Source of the DNA: Misgurnus anguillicaudatus
Taxonomy: Eukaryota; Chordata; Actinopteri; Cypriniformes; Cobitidae
Assembly: GCF_027580225.2 (NCBI RefSeq)
Contig: NC_073339.2
Span: 43,833,501-43,897,500, forward strand
Length of the DNA stretch: 64,000 bases
Reading direction: 5' to 3'
The position numbers and the translations under genes were made by a program. Positions 20,346 to 44,436 of this stretch are shown here, piece after piece; positions within the stretch are counted from its first letter, which is position 1, and every line of letters starts with the position of its first letter. Under the pieces are notes generated by a model. That model was not told where the DNA came from. It worked only from the letters and a program-made list of their open reading frames with translations, and did not search any database.

Positions 20346-20351
20346 TTTATT
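20346..20351 (-). promoter_or_regulatory. Candidate polyadenylation signal of abcb6
   Basis: AATAAA on the minus strand about 1.24 kb past the abcb6 stop codon, preceding an oligo(T) stretch of the plus strand. If used, the 3' untranslated region would contain the small MITE at 20860-21073. Signals closer to the stop cannot be excluded. Confidence 0.4.
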
Positions 20352-20859
20352 GTACACAGTATTGTATTTTTACATAAAGCATGAAGGCAGCACGTGTAAA
20401 TAAAATATTTGTGCACAGAATAATGCCATCTCAATAATACACATTTATACTGTATAAAGCCCTTCTTTGGCTATGTTGTACAATCTAATATACATAAGGG
20501 AATCCTCACAAACAACACCCACAGCTTATTCTATCACCAGTTATACAACAAAAAAACTCATACAGATGGAAAAATATAAATCTAGGATAGCAAACTAAAA
20601 CATTTGCCTTTTGGCTCATTTTAACCTCACCCCCTGAGTTTAGCTTCTGTCCCACCTTAATCTTGATTTGTCTGTACAGTACAAACAATTGTGTCTAAGC
20701 AATAACACACAAAGCCACTAAAAAGGATTCATTTGAAAAACACAATGATCATAAATGATCACTTACTTATTAAAAAACAGCTTATTTTATAGTCATCAGT
20801 TCAATCCTACTAAAAAAAAACAAATGTCAAACATGAATACAATGGACTTATTTTGCTTA

Positions 20860-21073
20860 GGCTCCGTTTCACAGACAAGGTTTAGGTTAAGCCAGAATTA
20901 GGCCCTAATATAGTTTATAATGACATTTAATCAGCTTTTATAAATGTGACTTAGAAAAACACATGGTGTGTATCCTCAGAGAAAAACAATGCCGCTGATA
21001 TATATTTTAAGATATGTCAGGACAAGTTACATATATTTTAGTCTGGGACTAGCCTAGTCTGTGAAACAGGCCT
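20860..21073. mobile_element. Diverged copy of the GGTTTCCC/GGGAAACC MITE family
   Basis: The left end reads GCTCCGTTTCACAGACAAGG and the right end TAGTCTGTGAAACAGGCCT. The internal strings (GTTTAGGTTAAGCCAGAATT; TTTAGTCTGGGACTAG) match the copy at 30227-30438. It lies in the presumed abcb6 3' untranslated region. Confidence 0.7.
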
Positions 21074-21588
21074 CTAATTTCAATTTAAGTTTAATCTTAA
21101 ATTTACTCTTAAACATAAGGTAGTATATACATTTGTAAGTGTACTCACACCAGAAATGCACTTTCCTATGTCAAGTTAAATAGTGTAACTTAAATGATAA
21201 TTGTTACAATGCATGTCTGTCAGCATCATAATAACAATCATAAACAGCAGTTCTTTATTACAAAAGACAGCAAATAAAAAGTCTCATATATTCACTCAAA
21301 TGATTAAAATAAAACAAATCCCTCCTACATTCAGTGTCTTAAATGTGTTGTCAGTAATGTATACTTTTAATTGTAGTAGTGGAGGGAGTAATTGTAGTAA
21401 GAGCACTGTTTAATACAATGCATAAAACATTATTCATTAGCGTTATGAATGCACTTTAATCTAGAAATAAGAACTGACCTCAGATAAATTTTCCTGGCAC
21501 GAACATAGTTAAAGGTAGTATTTTATAAATATAAAATAAAAAACATGATGATAAATATATAAATGAACAGCAGTGAACGTTTCAGTGT

Positions 21589-33647
<12,059 letters not shown>

Positions 33648-34079
33648 TATATATATAATGATGAGGATCCTCACTATAAATAAAATATATCTAAACAAAA
33701 AGCAACATGGTTAGATGAAGAAAAAAAAACAGTTTCCCACAGCAAATAAAAAAAACTACAGCCACCACAGTTAAATGATATATGTGTTATGTATTTGGAT
33801 ATGATAAGTGTCTGCTACATATATAAATGTGTGTATGGTTTCCAAATTATTACAAGTCCATGGTATTATAGTGCAAGACTTAAGATTATAATACTTACAA
33901 CCATAGTAGTATAACATCAAATACAGACATGCGTTGTAACTTAAGTATAATATTTAATAATCATGTTTAAATTAAGGCATAATTATAACTCTTATATTTT
34001 AAAGGCTGTCATCGATCTCATAACTTGCCTACATTACGGAGTTATACAAGTTAAGTTAGGCCGGTAAAATGTAAACAAA

Positions 34080-34300
34080 CCTGTTTCCACAGACTGGTCC
34101 CTAGTTTCTTCTCGTGCTTTAGGTTGTCCTTTAGCGGTTACGGGTTCTGGTCGATTAGGTTGATTTTGGTGCGATAATAAACATGTCAATGATTGTATTT
34201 GTGGTCTGCCCTTGTAGTAAACGACTCATGCCGCGCTTCAACCATGACTTATACAAAACATGACGTCACACTGGCGCCTCAAAGTCCTAACGCCGGTGCA
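34080..34300 (-). promoter_or_regulatory. Probable abcb6 promoter region and noncoding first exon
   Basis: A donor-like GGAAACAG|GTTTGTTT at about 34083 on the minus strand lies about 440 bp upstream of the abcb6 start codon, and an acceptor-like TTGTTTAG lies near 33698. The DNA between 34230 and 34300 is relatively CpG-rich with TGACGTCA, a perfect CRE-type palindrome, at 34261-34268. A noncoding first exon is an inference. Confidence 0.4.
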
Positions 34301-34309
34301 AGAACTGGC

Positions 34310-34533
34310 TAGAGAGGATACAGCTACGGCCAAACCTCGCGAGATGTTGGGTTTATGGTTAGATTTGGTTGTAGGATTCGAATGAAAAACAATTGTCTCC
34401 GTAGATAGAATACAGCTACGGCCTAAATCCCGTCAAATATTGGGTTTAGGGTTCGGTTGTACAGTAGGACTATGATGAAAAACAGCGGTCATCTTGCGAG
34501 ATTTCACGAGATTCTAGCCGTAGCTGTATCCCT
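34310..34533. mobile_element. MITE-like repeat with GGATACAGCTACGGC ends
   Basis: GGATACAGCTACGGCC at the left is complemented by GCCGTAGCTGTATCCC at the right, with a second internal GAATACAGCTACGGCC near 34408. CTCGCGAGA and CTTGCGAGATTTCACGAG patches lie between. It is noncoding. It sits next to the abcb6 promoter. Confidence 0.6.
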
Positions 34534-37097
34534 TTTAGCCACAACGGCAGGAACTGGGCAGAGCCATGGTAACTTTTATAACTTTTATTATTGACTACTG
34601 TTAATAACAACTTCCCAAGGTAAGATACGGATAAATTCAAAGTATGACTGTATGACGTAGTTTTTTTGTAAATCGCAAAATATATCCAAGCATGTACATT
34701 TATTCATATCATTTATGATACAAAAATGCTCTAAAAAACATATATTTAGAATAAAAAAGAATAATAATACTATTTTTAATAAAATTATATTACATTTTAA
34801 TAGATCTTTAAATAATGTTTAAAAAATGAGGTAAAAATGATCGTCCAGACTTTAACTGAATACAGTATTAGACTCTTTCATGGTGTAGTAGTACATATAT
34901 ATGATAGTACAATAGGCTTTATTACTATGTAACCCTCTTTGATTTGTCTTGTATTGTAAATGTTGTATCTAATAATAAAACAAAAAAGTACAGTACAGTA
35001 CAATACTAGCGCTGTCACGTGACACTTGTTACTTTTCACAGCGCTGCAGAAGATGAACCAATCATAGTGAGCTTTTAAATCATTATTTTGTTTAGAAATT
35101 CCTGTGGAGGATTTTCATTTGTTTGTCCAGATATAACAGATATGATAAAAAGTAGATTTAAACAATAATACATTTTGGTTTCTAAATGTCTCTTGGGTAA
35201 AAACGGCAAGCCTATTGTAAATTTAGCCCAAATGAGGATTTGTTTATTAATTCTCCATACATTTGTTGAAAAAAGATTTTCTCTTAAATCACACATTACA
35301 TTTTCTCATTAAATCAACAAGGCAATGTAATGTCTTGTAACGTTTGAAAATAAATCCAACAGTAAACCTATTAGTCGTTTATTATTTCTTATAAAAACCT
35401 AATAAACTTGGGAAATGTTTTCTTATTGGGAAGGTAGCCTATCTTTCAAAATAATTAGATTTGTCTATTGTTTTGTTGAAGAGATAACAAAGCACCAGCA
35501 GAGGGCAGTATTGTACTTTTTTAGTGCAATATCAAAATGTTTTCTTACTGTTTGTGCCCTGTCAGTGAGTAACAAAATTGCTTATTAAAATCAAATGCAC
35601 TTGTTCCATAGTCTTCTTTGTTTTCTTGTATATGTAGCATGTGCTCCATTTCTAAATGGATTGTGCACCATTTAAAAATATAGGCACATTGACATGAGAA
35701 GTGTGCAATACCAGACACGTGACATCGGGGTTGTGTGTCCTCCATGCTTGGAGATGCTGACTGAGAGCATTTCTGAAATCTGTCGGGAATTTGAGTGAAT
35801 TCTGGACAAGAGTTACATGCTTTCCTCAGCTGTTAATTTTGCGTCACTAGAAAATAAATATTTGCTCTAAAACACACACAAAAAAACAGTGTTTAAGCAG
35901 TTTTTACAGTGGGCAATAATCATTCACCACATACCATAAAGCATGGGTCTTCCACAGGGGGTCCGGGGCCCCTTGGGGGTCCGGGGTGGCATTTGTGGGG
36001 GTCCCCCAAATATAGTTTGAATTCAAAATATTTTTTAGGATAAAGAAATTAGCATCAAACAAAAATTCATTTGGGTGTTAATAAAAATTATTAAAAAAAG
36101 ATCAAAATGAAAACTCCCCCGTTAAAATCTATATGGGCAGTTTTATGTAGTATGTTATATATCTTGCTCATTTTAATATCTTTGTAATGTAACCTTTATA
36201 AATCCAGTTTTTATTCGATATATGGGGGTCCTTGCTCATGATCTCTACCCATGCAATATATGAACCTTAAAGTCCTTGCAAGTATGATTTTTTTGTCCGA
36301 GCAGTCACAAATCATCACCCATGAAACGACCTCTGTGTCCACTCGTTATACAAAGACAATTATCTTGTCATTTCCTAAAAACATGAAACGTCAAGTGTAT
36401 GATGTGAAGACATCTCTCATTATCTCCATATATGTTATTAATAGAGCCGGTCAGTGAAGCAGGGTCCATTAGGCAGAATAAGAGAGACCTAATTGTTTCC
36501 TGAGTATCTGGAGCTCAGGACTGAAAGAGAAAGGTAATTAAATCTCTTCCTCCATTACGGGCATTCTTTTCTTGACGGGAATCTTAATTAAGACGGTTAA
36601 TTGACTTCTGACAGACGTCGTCTCTGTCTACGGCATAAGGCCTTTATCTTGTTTGGTCTACCTGCTTTATTCGAATAAAAGAACAGCATTATTTACGGCA
36701 ACAAAGCAGAGTATTTCAAAAGATTACTGTAAACCCAGTACAGTATTGTTTCATTTAAATAACTTTGTACCTACATTTTGTAATGTGGAGAAAATAATGT
36801 ACAATAAATGTCAAAAATAATATGCATGCATATACTGATTTACATATTACCAGTGGCGTTTGTGAAAATATTCACATTTTAAAATATTCAATACGCACTC
36901 TTAGGAATAAAGATGCTTGAACATTTTTGAACTCTTATGGCATTATGAAGTCACAATTGTCTTATTTTCCCTGTTGTGGCGTATATCCAAGTGAAAGGAC
37001 TTCTGAAATAAGAAAAAAGGTAGGGCGGGACTCGAATTTGTCCATCGAGATTTGATTGGATCGTTAGAAGTTGAGTTATATTGCTATTTGCTAACTG
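34534..37097. other. abcb6 upstream intergenic DNA, no gene recognised
   Basis: This interval is AT-rich. It includes a repeat fragment with GGGGTCCGGGGCCCC-like strings at about 35945-36235 and a low-repeat stretch at about 36440-36690 with several homeodomain-type AATTA cores (see findings). Open frames are short and unsupported. Around 36950-37060 there is a fragment related to 38614-38700 (shared GTATATCC-AGTGAAA and AAAGGTAGGGC). Confidence 0.45.
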
Positions 37098-37890
37098 CAC
37101 TGCAAAAAATTATTTTCAAGAAAAAAATTCTTACTATTTTCGTCCTGTTTCCAGCAAAAATATTTAAAAATTCTTAAATTAAGATGCTTTTCTTGATGAG
37201 CAATAAGACCCAAGAAAATAGTCTAGATTTTAGTCCAAAAAAATCAAATTTAAGTGATTTTGTGCATAAAACAAGCAAAAAAATCTGCCAATTGGGTAAA
37301 CAAATTTTTCTTAAATTTTTCTTGAATTTGGTGTTTAAGAAAAATGTTCAAGACTTTTTTCTTGCCCCATTGGCAGATTTTTTGCTTGTTTTATGCACAA
37401 AATCACTTAAATTTGATATCTTTGGACTAAAAACGAGACTATTTTCTTGGGTCGTATTGCTCATCAAGAAAAAGCATCTTAATTTGAGAATTTTTAGATA
37501 TTTTTACTGAAAACAAGATGTTTTTTCTTGATGAGCAATACGACCCAAGAAAATAGTCTAGTTTTTAGTCCAAAAATATCAAATTTAAGTGATTTTGAGC
37601 ATAAAACAAGCAAAAAATCTGCCAATTGGGCAAGAAAAATCATCTTGAACGTTTTTCTTAAACACCAAATTCAAGAAAAATTTAAGAAAAATTTGTTTAT
37701 CCAATTGGCAGATTTTTTTGCTTGTTTTATGCACAAAATCACTTAAATTTGACATTTTTGGTCTAAAAACTAGACTTATTTTCTTGGGTCGTTTTGCTTA
37801 TCAAGAAAAGCATGATAATTTGAGAATTTTTAGCTATTTTTACCAAAAACAAGACAAAAACACTAAGTAAGAAAGTCATGTTTTGCAGTG
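37098..37890. mobile_element. Composite inverted-repeat element with CACTGCAAAA ends
   Basis: The outer ends CACTGCAAAAAATTATTTTC and TGTTTTGCAGTG are inverted. Inside, two similar palindromes lie in tandem (about 37180-37500 and 37520-37810), each with GAGCAATACGACCCAAGAAA-type arms and a centre near TGCCAATTGGG. A single-palindrome relative is at 62382-62798. The frames of 60-108 codons here arise from symmetrical AAG/AAT-rich sequence and are not genes. Confidence 0.78.
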
Positions 37891-38613
37891 TACCGGAAAT
37901 AAAAAGAAATTTTTCGAGGGAGATTTGCATTTTAGATCAAAGATTATAAGGTCAAATGATTTTTTTAAATAATGAATCTCACAGATAATAAATTTGTAAA
38001 AAAAGTTTTTAATTTCAATTTCATTGTGACTTTAGGAGCATGAAATAAAATCTAGCATTAACAATTTCCACATTTGGTAGACAATTTTATCAAATGCAAT
38101 TTGTGCATTTAAGGTATACTATACTTTTAAAAACCTATTCTTATGAAGTGTGTATAAATATCACGTAGTGTAAAAAGCCATAGGCTACATACGTCAAATT
38201 CCAATTTTGTGTGCTATGATACGCCAGTCTTTCCTGTTTTTATGCCACATCTTTTCGTATCGTTTTATGTATTGATTTCTCAATTTTTTTAACCATTGTA
38301 ATTGGGTTTTGCTTTGGGATATCATTTAAAATATAGGTTTCTACATGTTTTTGTCTATTTTTAAACCATGGTCGCTTGGAGTTGGAATCGGGGTTTGGGT
38401 TAGGTTGTCATTTTATGTAACAAAAAGTTGTTCTAACCCCCAACCCAAGCGACAATGGTAAAAAACTGAGAAACCAATATATAAAACCACAAAAAGATGA
38501 ACGGAAAAGAACTGGCATATCATATGCACGCAAAATTTAAATTTGGCGTATGTGTTTCACGACTTTTCACACCGCATGCTATACTCAAGTCATTAGAATT
38601 GGTTGACTTTTAA

Positions 38614-38847
38614 AGTTGCCATGAAACGGAAGTAGCAGTTGTCTTATTTTCCCCGTAGTGACGTATATCCGAGTGAAACGGCTTCTGACATGAAAGAAAA
38701 GGTAGGGCTCGATGGAATTCATCCATCGGAAATTGATTGAATCTTTTCCCGGACTCGCCCACCTGCCATACCATATGACCGTAAATTAGGAAAGATTGTT
38801 TTGAGGAGGGGATGCCACTAGATGCCACAAAAAAACATACTGTACCT
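38614..38847. mobile_element. TTAA-flanked repeat, AGTTGCCATGAAACGG type
   Basis: TTAA is present at 38610-38613 and 38848-38851, but the two ends (AGTTGCC and TGTACCT) are poorly complementary, so the flanks may be coincidental. The sequence GTGACGTATATCCGAGTGAA and AAAGGTAGGGCTCGATGG is shared with a fragment near 36970-37040, which shows it is repetitive. Confidence 0.4.
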
Positions 38848-39779
38848 TTAAGCTGTAATCAAACAAAATCAGTATATTTTTACCACATTTCCATTTCAAG
38901 AGAATGAAAAAGCATTTTTAATTGTCCTATGACGTCATCTGGTCCATCAACAGACTATTTCTATGTAAATTTTGCTAACCTCCTGCCAAGCCCTGTAAAA
39001 ATGCACACAAACGCAGCATTCAGTTCATTATCATAGCTGTTCCGAATCATAACGGCTCTCACATCAGCATTTTACTTATTTATATGGGCAGGGTCTCATT
39101 TTAAGCATGCGAGGGGGCAGCAGACTGCCGCAACCATAAAACATGTGCTTTATTGTTATTGGGTCGCTGCGAGTCAATGGATGTGTTTGTAAAACATGAT
39201 GATATTATACAGAACATCAGCTGGGTACAAACACACCGTTATGACACACAAACCTTCCTACGGCTTTTATGGCCGTTTTAATTACATCTATTCATCTTCC
39301 CGCCCCTACAGGCTATGTGTACCGATGCAATCTGCTTCACCAAATCAAACCATAATACTTTGCCACCAAAACAATATATTTATATTAAAAAAAAAAGAAA
39401 TATAAGACGTCACTCTTACAGCTAATTTTTGAGTAAACACTAAAAAAATATGCTGTTTACAGTGGCTATATATCAGAACTACTTCCATATTATACAAATG
39501 AACCATTGAGCAATCAAATCCTAATAGTCTGGAACTAATTGCATCTCTTCAATGCCTACAAACAGAGTCATATATACTTGAATTCCTCCATGACAAATTT
39601 ATGCCCACCGAACCTTGAACAGCAAATGGTTACGGTGCCACAAACCAGTAAAGAACACCACATCAGCTCTTTTAAAAGTCGATGGGTCATTTAGCACGAA
39701 GAGAAACAAAAACCTAATGGGCTTTAAACAACAAAATGCGGGCCACAGGAAGAAACGCAACGATGAGACAAAAATGACT

Positions 39780-39785
39780 TTTATT
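39780..39785 (-). promoter_or_regulatory. Polyadenylation signal of the ZP3-family gene
   Basis: AATAAA starts only two bases after the stop codon (39787-39789) of the ZP gene. Very short 3' untranslated regions are common in fish egg-envelope genes. No competing signal lies closer. Confidence 0.65.
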
Positions 39786-39786
39786 G

Positions 39787-42700
39787 TCATTCACATATTA
39801 CAGTAAGACGTTTCAGATGCTTTTGATAAAACAACGTTCCGAGGATAACGGCAGACAAAACTCCAACCACAACCACCAAACCAGTCACAAGCAGCAGCTC
39901 AATGGAAAACTCTGGAAAAAAGTTAATGGTAGAAATGATTGGTAAAATGCAAATGATTGTATACTGTCAAAAAATGGTCCTTACCCAGCTAACAATTTTT
40001 GGTTCCCAAGACATTTTCCTAACGTTCGTTTTTAAGGTTTGTTTTTGGTTAGCCAGAAAAGTTATTTACAGAAATAAAACCTAATTTTTAGGTTAGTTTA
40101 ACATTTTTCGAACGTAATTTAAACGTTAGGGGACCGTTAGAATAACGTTAGGGCACCGTTAGAATAACGTTAGGGCACCGTTAGAATAACGTTAGGGCAT
40201 AACGTTAGGGCACCGTTAGAATAACGTTAGGGCACCGTTAGAATAACGTTAGGGGACCGTTAGAATAACGTTAGGGGACCGTTAGAATAACGTTAGTGGA
40301 CCGTTAGAATAACGTTAGGGGACCGTTAGAATAACGTTAGGGGACCGTTAGAATAACGTTAGGGGACCGTTAGAATAACGTTAGGGGACCGTTAGAATAA
40401 CGTTAGGGGACCGTTAGAATAACGTTAGGGGAACGTTATTTTTAGGTTAGTTTAACAGTCCCCTAGCGTTTTTCTAACGTTAGAGTTACATTGGGAAAAC
40501 GTTACTTTTAGGTTAGTTTAATGTTTTCTAACGTTATCCCAACGTTAACTAACATTAGACTAACGTTAGGGGAACATAACATTTCTAGGTTAAACTAAGA
40601 AATAATATTTAATCTACCAAATATATACACATCTGTACCTAAAATAGTACATGTTAGGACCTTTTACTGCCCCAGTGACAACTTTTTTAGTCACTATCAC
40701 AACAAAAACAGCCACCTGGATCTTTTAAAGAAGGCCGAAAAGATTCTCCAATTGGAAGTAAATGCTTCTCATCTGGTCGTGTTTCCTCTATAAATATTGG
40801 TCCCACGGTAGCTTCATCTTCCAATGAGAAATCTCCTAAGGTACATAGAAAAGAAACAACATACTACAACTGTACAGCCTAAAGTCCTGCTGAACACATT
40901 TGGATGAATGAATACCTTCAGAGTTGACACTTCTTCCCTTTCTTATAGCACAGCTGGACTCGCAACAGTCACACAAATGATCGTCGCCATTTACAGCAAC
41001 CCAGCTGAAGGGTCAAGTCATAATGATCATATATTAATTCATTAATAAACTCCCAAAAACAGGGTCTTAATATGAGCTGTCCTGTACCTGTTAGTTCCGG
41101 TTACATACGAGCAGGCCTTATGCATTAAATCGTTGGCGCTGGATGTTGATGTAGCTTTCAAATGGCAAGTTATGTAGATCTGGTGGAAAATGAAAATATT
41201 GTACTTAAAATTTTGTTCAACTGAATGGAAATGCATGAAAATTATGAAATTAACCCACTGATCTACTGGGGTCTTGCTGAAATCTGAACGCCTCGATCTG
41301 AAACTGTAATTTGTTGTCCTGAATCCTGGGCATGAATGTGGAGCTGGAACCAGTCAGCTTGGCATCAATCATGCACCTAGAAGATTAAAAGTACAGGCAA
41401 ATAAACCGTAACAGTAAGGTAAAGTTTTGACAGCTTCAGAAAGTATTCAACACTTTAAGTCTGTCTGGTACAGTGTTTGTTACATAAAACTATTAAAAAC
41501 TGTGTTAATTGAATTTTAACAAAACACAAGCCTAAATTTTTGTTGAAAGATTTAAAGTAAATGAAAATTAGAAATGTTTCCTTAACAATAAACTGAAATT
41601 AGCTTCAGGCACTAAAATTAACTAAAAATTGAAGTTCAATAAATAAATATAAATAAATAAAAATAAACAACTAAAAAATAAATAAATAAATAACATTACA
41701 CTATAAAAAAGTGAAAAATTTGATTAAGTTAAATTTCTTCAATTGGTAACACCTAAAAATTTCAATTTTCTTCAACATAAATATTTCTAAGTATTTTTTA
41801 CTTGAAAATATATATATAAAAAACGTTATGTTTTAGGTGTTACCAATTGAACTTATTTTTCGGCTTAAATATTTTACAAAGTTTTTTTCACTTTACTATA
41901 TGTTAATTTTTTTAAACATTTAGGTATTACCAACTAAAGTAATTTAAGTTTATCCAACCTATTTTTTTACAGTGCATTGTTTATATTTTTTATTATTTTT
42001 ATATGTTAGGTCTGTTAATATTAGTAAAATGTTTAGTACTTTTGCTATGATGTTTATATTTCATTTTATTTATTTTTAGTTTTTATGTTAATATAAACAT
42101 CATAGCAAAATCACAAAAAATGTAACTAATATTAAAATGAAAACTAAAAATATAAAAATAACGCATAAAATAAAATATCATAGCAAAATAACTAAAAATT
42201 AAACTAATATTGACATGAAAACTAAAAATATAAAAAACAGGACATATAATCATCATAGCAAAATTACTAATAATTTCAGTAATATTTTTTGTTTTCATAT
42301 AAATATTAGTTTAATTTTTAGAAATTTTACTATATCAAAATAACAAAAACAAAAAAAATGAATTAACACGAACACTAAAAATATCAAAATAACGCATAAA
42401 ATAAAAAATCATAGCAAAATTACTAAAAATTAAACTAATATTGACATAAAAACTAAAAATATAAAAAACAGGACATATAATCATCATAGCAAAATTACTA
42501 ATTATTTCACTAATATTTTTAGTTTTCATATCAATATTAGTTTAATTTTTAGTAATTTTGCTCCATCAAAATAACAAAAACAAAAAAAATGAATTAACAT
42601 GAACACTAAAAATATCAAAATAACACATAAAATAAAAAAGGCAAAATAACAAAAAAATTACTAATATTAACACGAACACTTACAATATAAACATAACAAA

Positions 42701-44127
42701 ATATAAACATCATAGCAAAAAAAAAACTGATCTGTTGTAGCAACTTACCCACTGTTCTCAATGAATGTGTAAACTGTGTCTGCGTTCCCACTGGGACCCA
42801 AAGTTGCCGCACAGCTTTCCACAAAAACCCGAAGGGGTACGTGATTCGCACGGACCACTGACGCTTCCACGTTTATGGAATTTCCCAGAAAGTACGTACT
42901 AGAGGGTCGTTCATTTCTCCAGTCATCTACAAAAAAGTTTTAAGGCCTCAGTGGGTGGAATAAAACTAAAAATGTGTGTAAGTGTTGAAGCTTCCCTTAC
43001 CAGTCATGAGTTTTAATGAAAACTGTAATCTGTCCTCTCCAGCTTTCATCTCAGCATGAGGAATCCAGGTAGGCCTCAAAGCATTGCTACTCACATTGTG
43101 TTTCCTTATAATATTTCAGTGCAGAATAAAGCTAGTTAAGCAAGTCATTGGGCTTGTTTAGCTTGCATACGACAAACTCTTGCATGTTATTTTCATAAGA
43201 TTGTACCTTGGGTAAATGCAATGAATGTCAACCATGGCTTCATTGGACTTCACAATAGGCGTGTCAGGAACGGGTGAAGGCGAATACATCAAAATGAAAG
43301 AATAGACAAGTGAATCCTCAGTCATCTGAAATAGGATGTTTCTTAGTGTTAACAAAGAATAAAAATAAAGCTTTAATATATTAATCATTTAGCTTGTTTA
43401 TGGTCTGAAAGATTTGTTTACAGAAGCTTTATTTCCAATAAAATATGTGAACAGCTATAAAAAGTGCATTAATGTAATTTAGGCCCTATACCGTAAGTGT
43501 GCTCCCACATCCTTGCAGTGCAGATTCAAAGACAACGATTCTCGCATGGTCATCAAATCCAACAAAAGGACAACCACCAAGCGTCAGATCTGATGGGTCG
43601 ATGAACTGATGGTTCCCTAAGAAATCCTGCTGGGCTTGAACTTTGACCGAGTCCTCTCCACAATAAACCTCCACAGTGTTTGCCGGCATCTTCACTTCAA
43701 ATCCTGATTGTATCACCACCTCATCCCTCACCACGGGCTGGAGAACAGGACCTGGCATGGGCTTCTGGAAGCCTTGTTGAGTTTGTAAAGGAGCTTCAGG
43801 TTTACTCAGTCCAAAATTCAATTGGCTCTGCAAAGGCCTGTTGGGAGCTAGAGGCATGGGTGCGTAGTTGGTTCTTTGCGATTGCACTTGCATTGGTATA
43901 AACTCTTGCGGCAGAGAGCCCTGGGCGGCCCTCCAAGAAGCAGGTCTTCTGGATTCAATGAGGTTTTGAAATGAGGCTTGTACATTTTGTGCGGGCCCTG
44001 GGACTGGCATTGGATGTCTAAAGATGGCTTTTTGATATGGTTCCCCAAGATTTACTGGTTCAGAGTTACACAATAATGTGTATGATAGCAATAAAATTAA
44101 ATCAGTGAACACTGAAATTCTTCCCAT
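39787..44127 (-). CDS. Zona pellucida ZP3-family egg-coat glycoprotein (complete, membrane-anchored precursor)
   Basis: This is a structural protein of the egg envelope (chorion), secreted by oocyte or ovary and polymerising through its ZP domain. Coding exons: 44127-43492, 43325-43207, 43104-43001, 42926-42749, 41376-41259, 41179-41088, 41004-40916, 40835-40716, 39911-39787; all GT/AG, 526 residues. The order is signal peptide (1 to about 21, ISVFTDLILLLSYTLLC), Pro/Gln-rich region (about 30-145), then ZP domain from VEVYCGEDS (Cys156) to HLCDCCESSC (427-434). The cysteines expected of ZP3 are in place (LGGC, LQGC, DIHC, VESC, GCMID, ITCHL, HKAC, CDCCESSC). A furin-type site RKGR lies at 437-440. 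A hydrophobic helix (about 491-513) and a short tail QKHLKR follow. Start chosen at MGRIS because it gives a clean signal peptide; an in-frame ATG 54 bases upstream would spoil it. The subtype is not assigned. Confidence 0.93.
40127..40440. repeat. 22-bp minisatellite in the last intron of the ZP gene
   Basis: About 13 head-to-tail copies of a 22-bp unit, CCGTTAGAATAACGTTAGGG plus two bases (CA or GA), with one shortened copy at about 40192-40210 and one T-for-G variant near 40298. The left half of the array uses GGGCA and the right half GGGGA, so units have spread locally. The flanks hold further CTAACGTT/AACGTTAG words, indicating the array grew inside an older palindromic repeat. Confidence 0.95.
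42060..42720. repeat. AT-rich tandem duplication in ZP intron 4
   Basis: A block of about 250 bp containing CATAGCAAAATTACTAA, ACAGGACATATAATCATC and CAAAAACAAAAAAAATGAAT occurs two to three times in tandem (compare 42180-42300 with 42430-42545). Minus-strand open frames in the copies resemble each other only because of the duplication. Confidence 0.75.
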
Positions 44128-44436
44128 GGTTGGTGTCACAAAACATCCCTCTGGGTTGTCAGAGGACAAAATAGGATTCAATCACTCTTTAATGTTGATT
44201 GGCTAAAATGGTGTGGTTCAAAGTTGACTCCGCCCCTCTAAATTTTCCTCCAGCCCATCACAATTAAAATCCTGTAGAGGTGCTGTTAATATAAGAAAGT
44301 TGTAGAAACTGAATGTTGTATAAAGGATGTGCATCTATTTTTTGCACCTTATTCATTGTTGCATTTTATTTGCTTTAAATTCAATGTTTTGCATGTTTTA
44401 ATCAGAATGTATAATAAATGTTAGCATACTGCTACC

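Noticed and set aside
37184..37746. 108- and 72-codon frames rich in Lys, Phe and Leu
   Set aside because: They arise from the AAGAAAA/TTTTCTT arms of an inverted-repeat element and resemble each other only through symmetry.
40127..40440. TTAGGG words as a possible interstitial telomere
   Set aside because: The true period is 22 bp with one TTAGGG per unit in most units, so this is a minisatellite and not a (TTAGGG)n tract.
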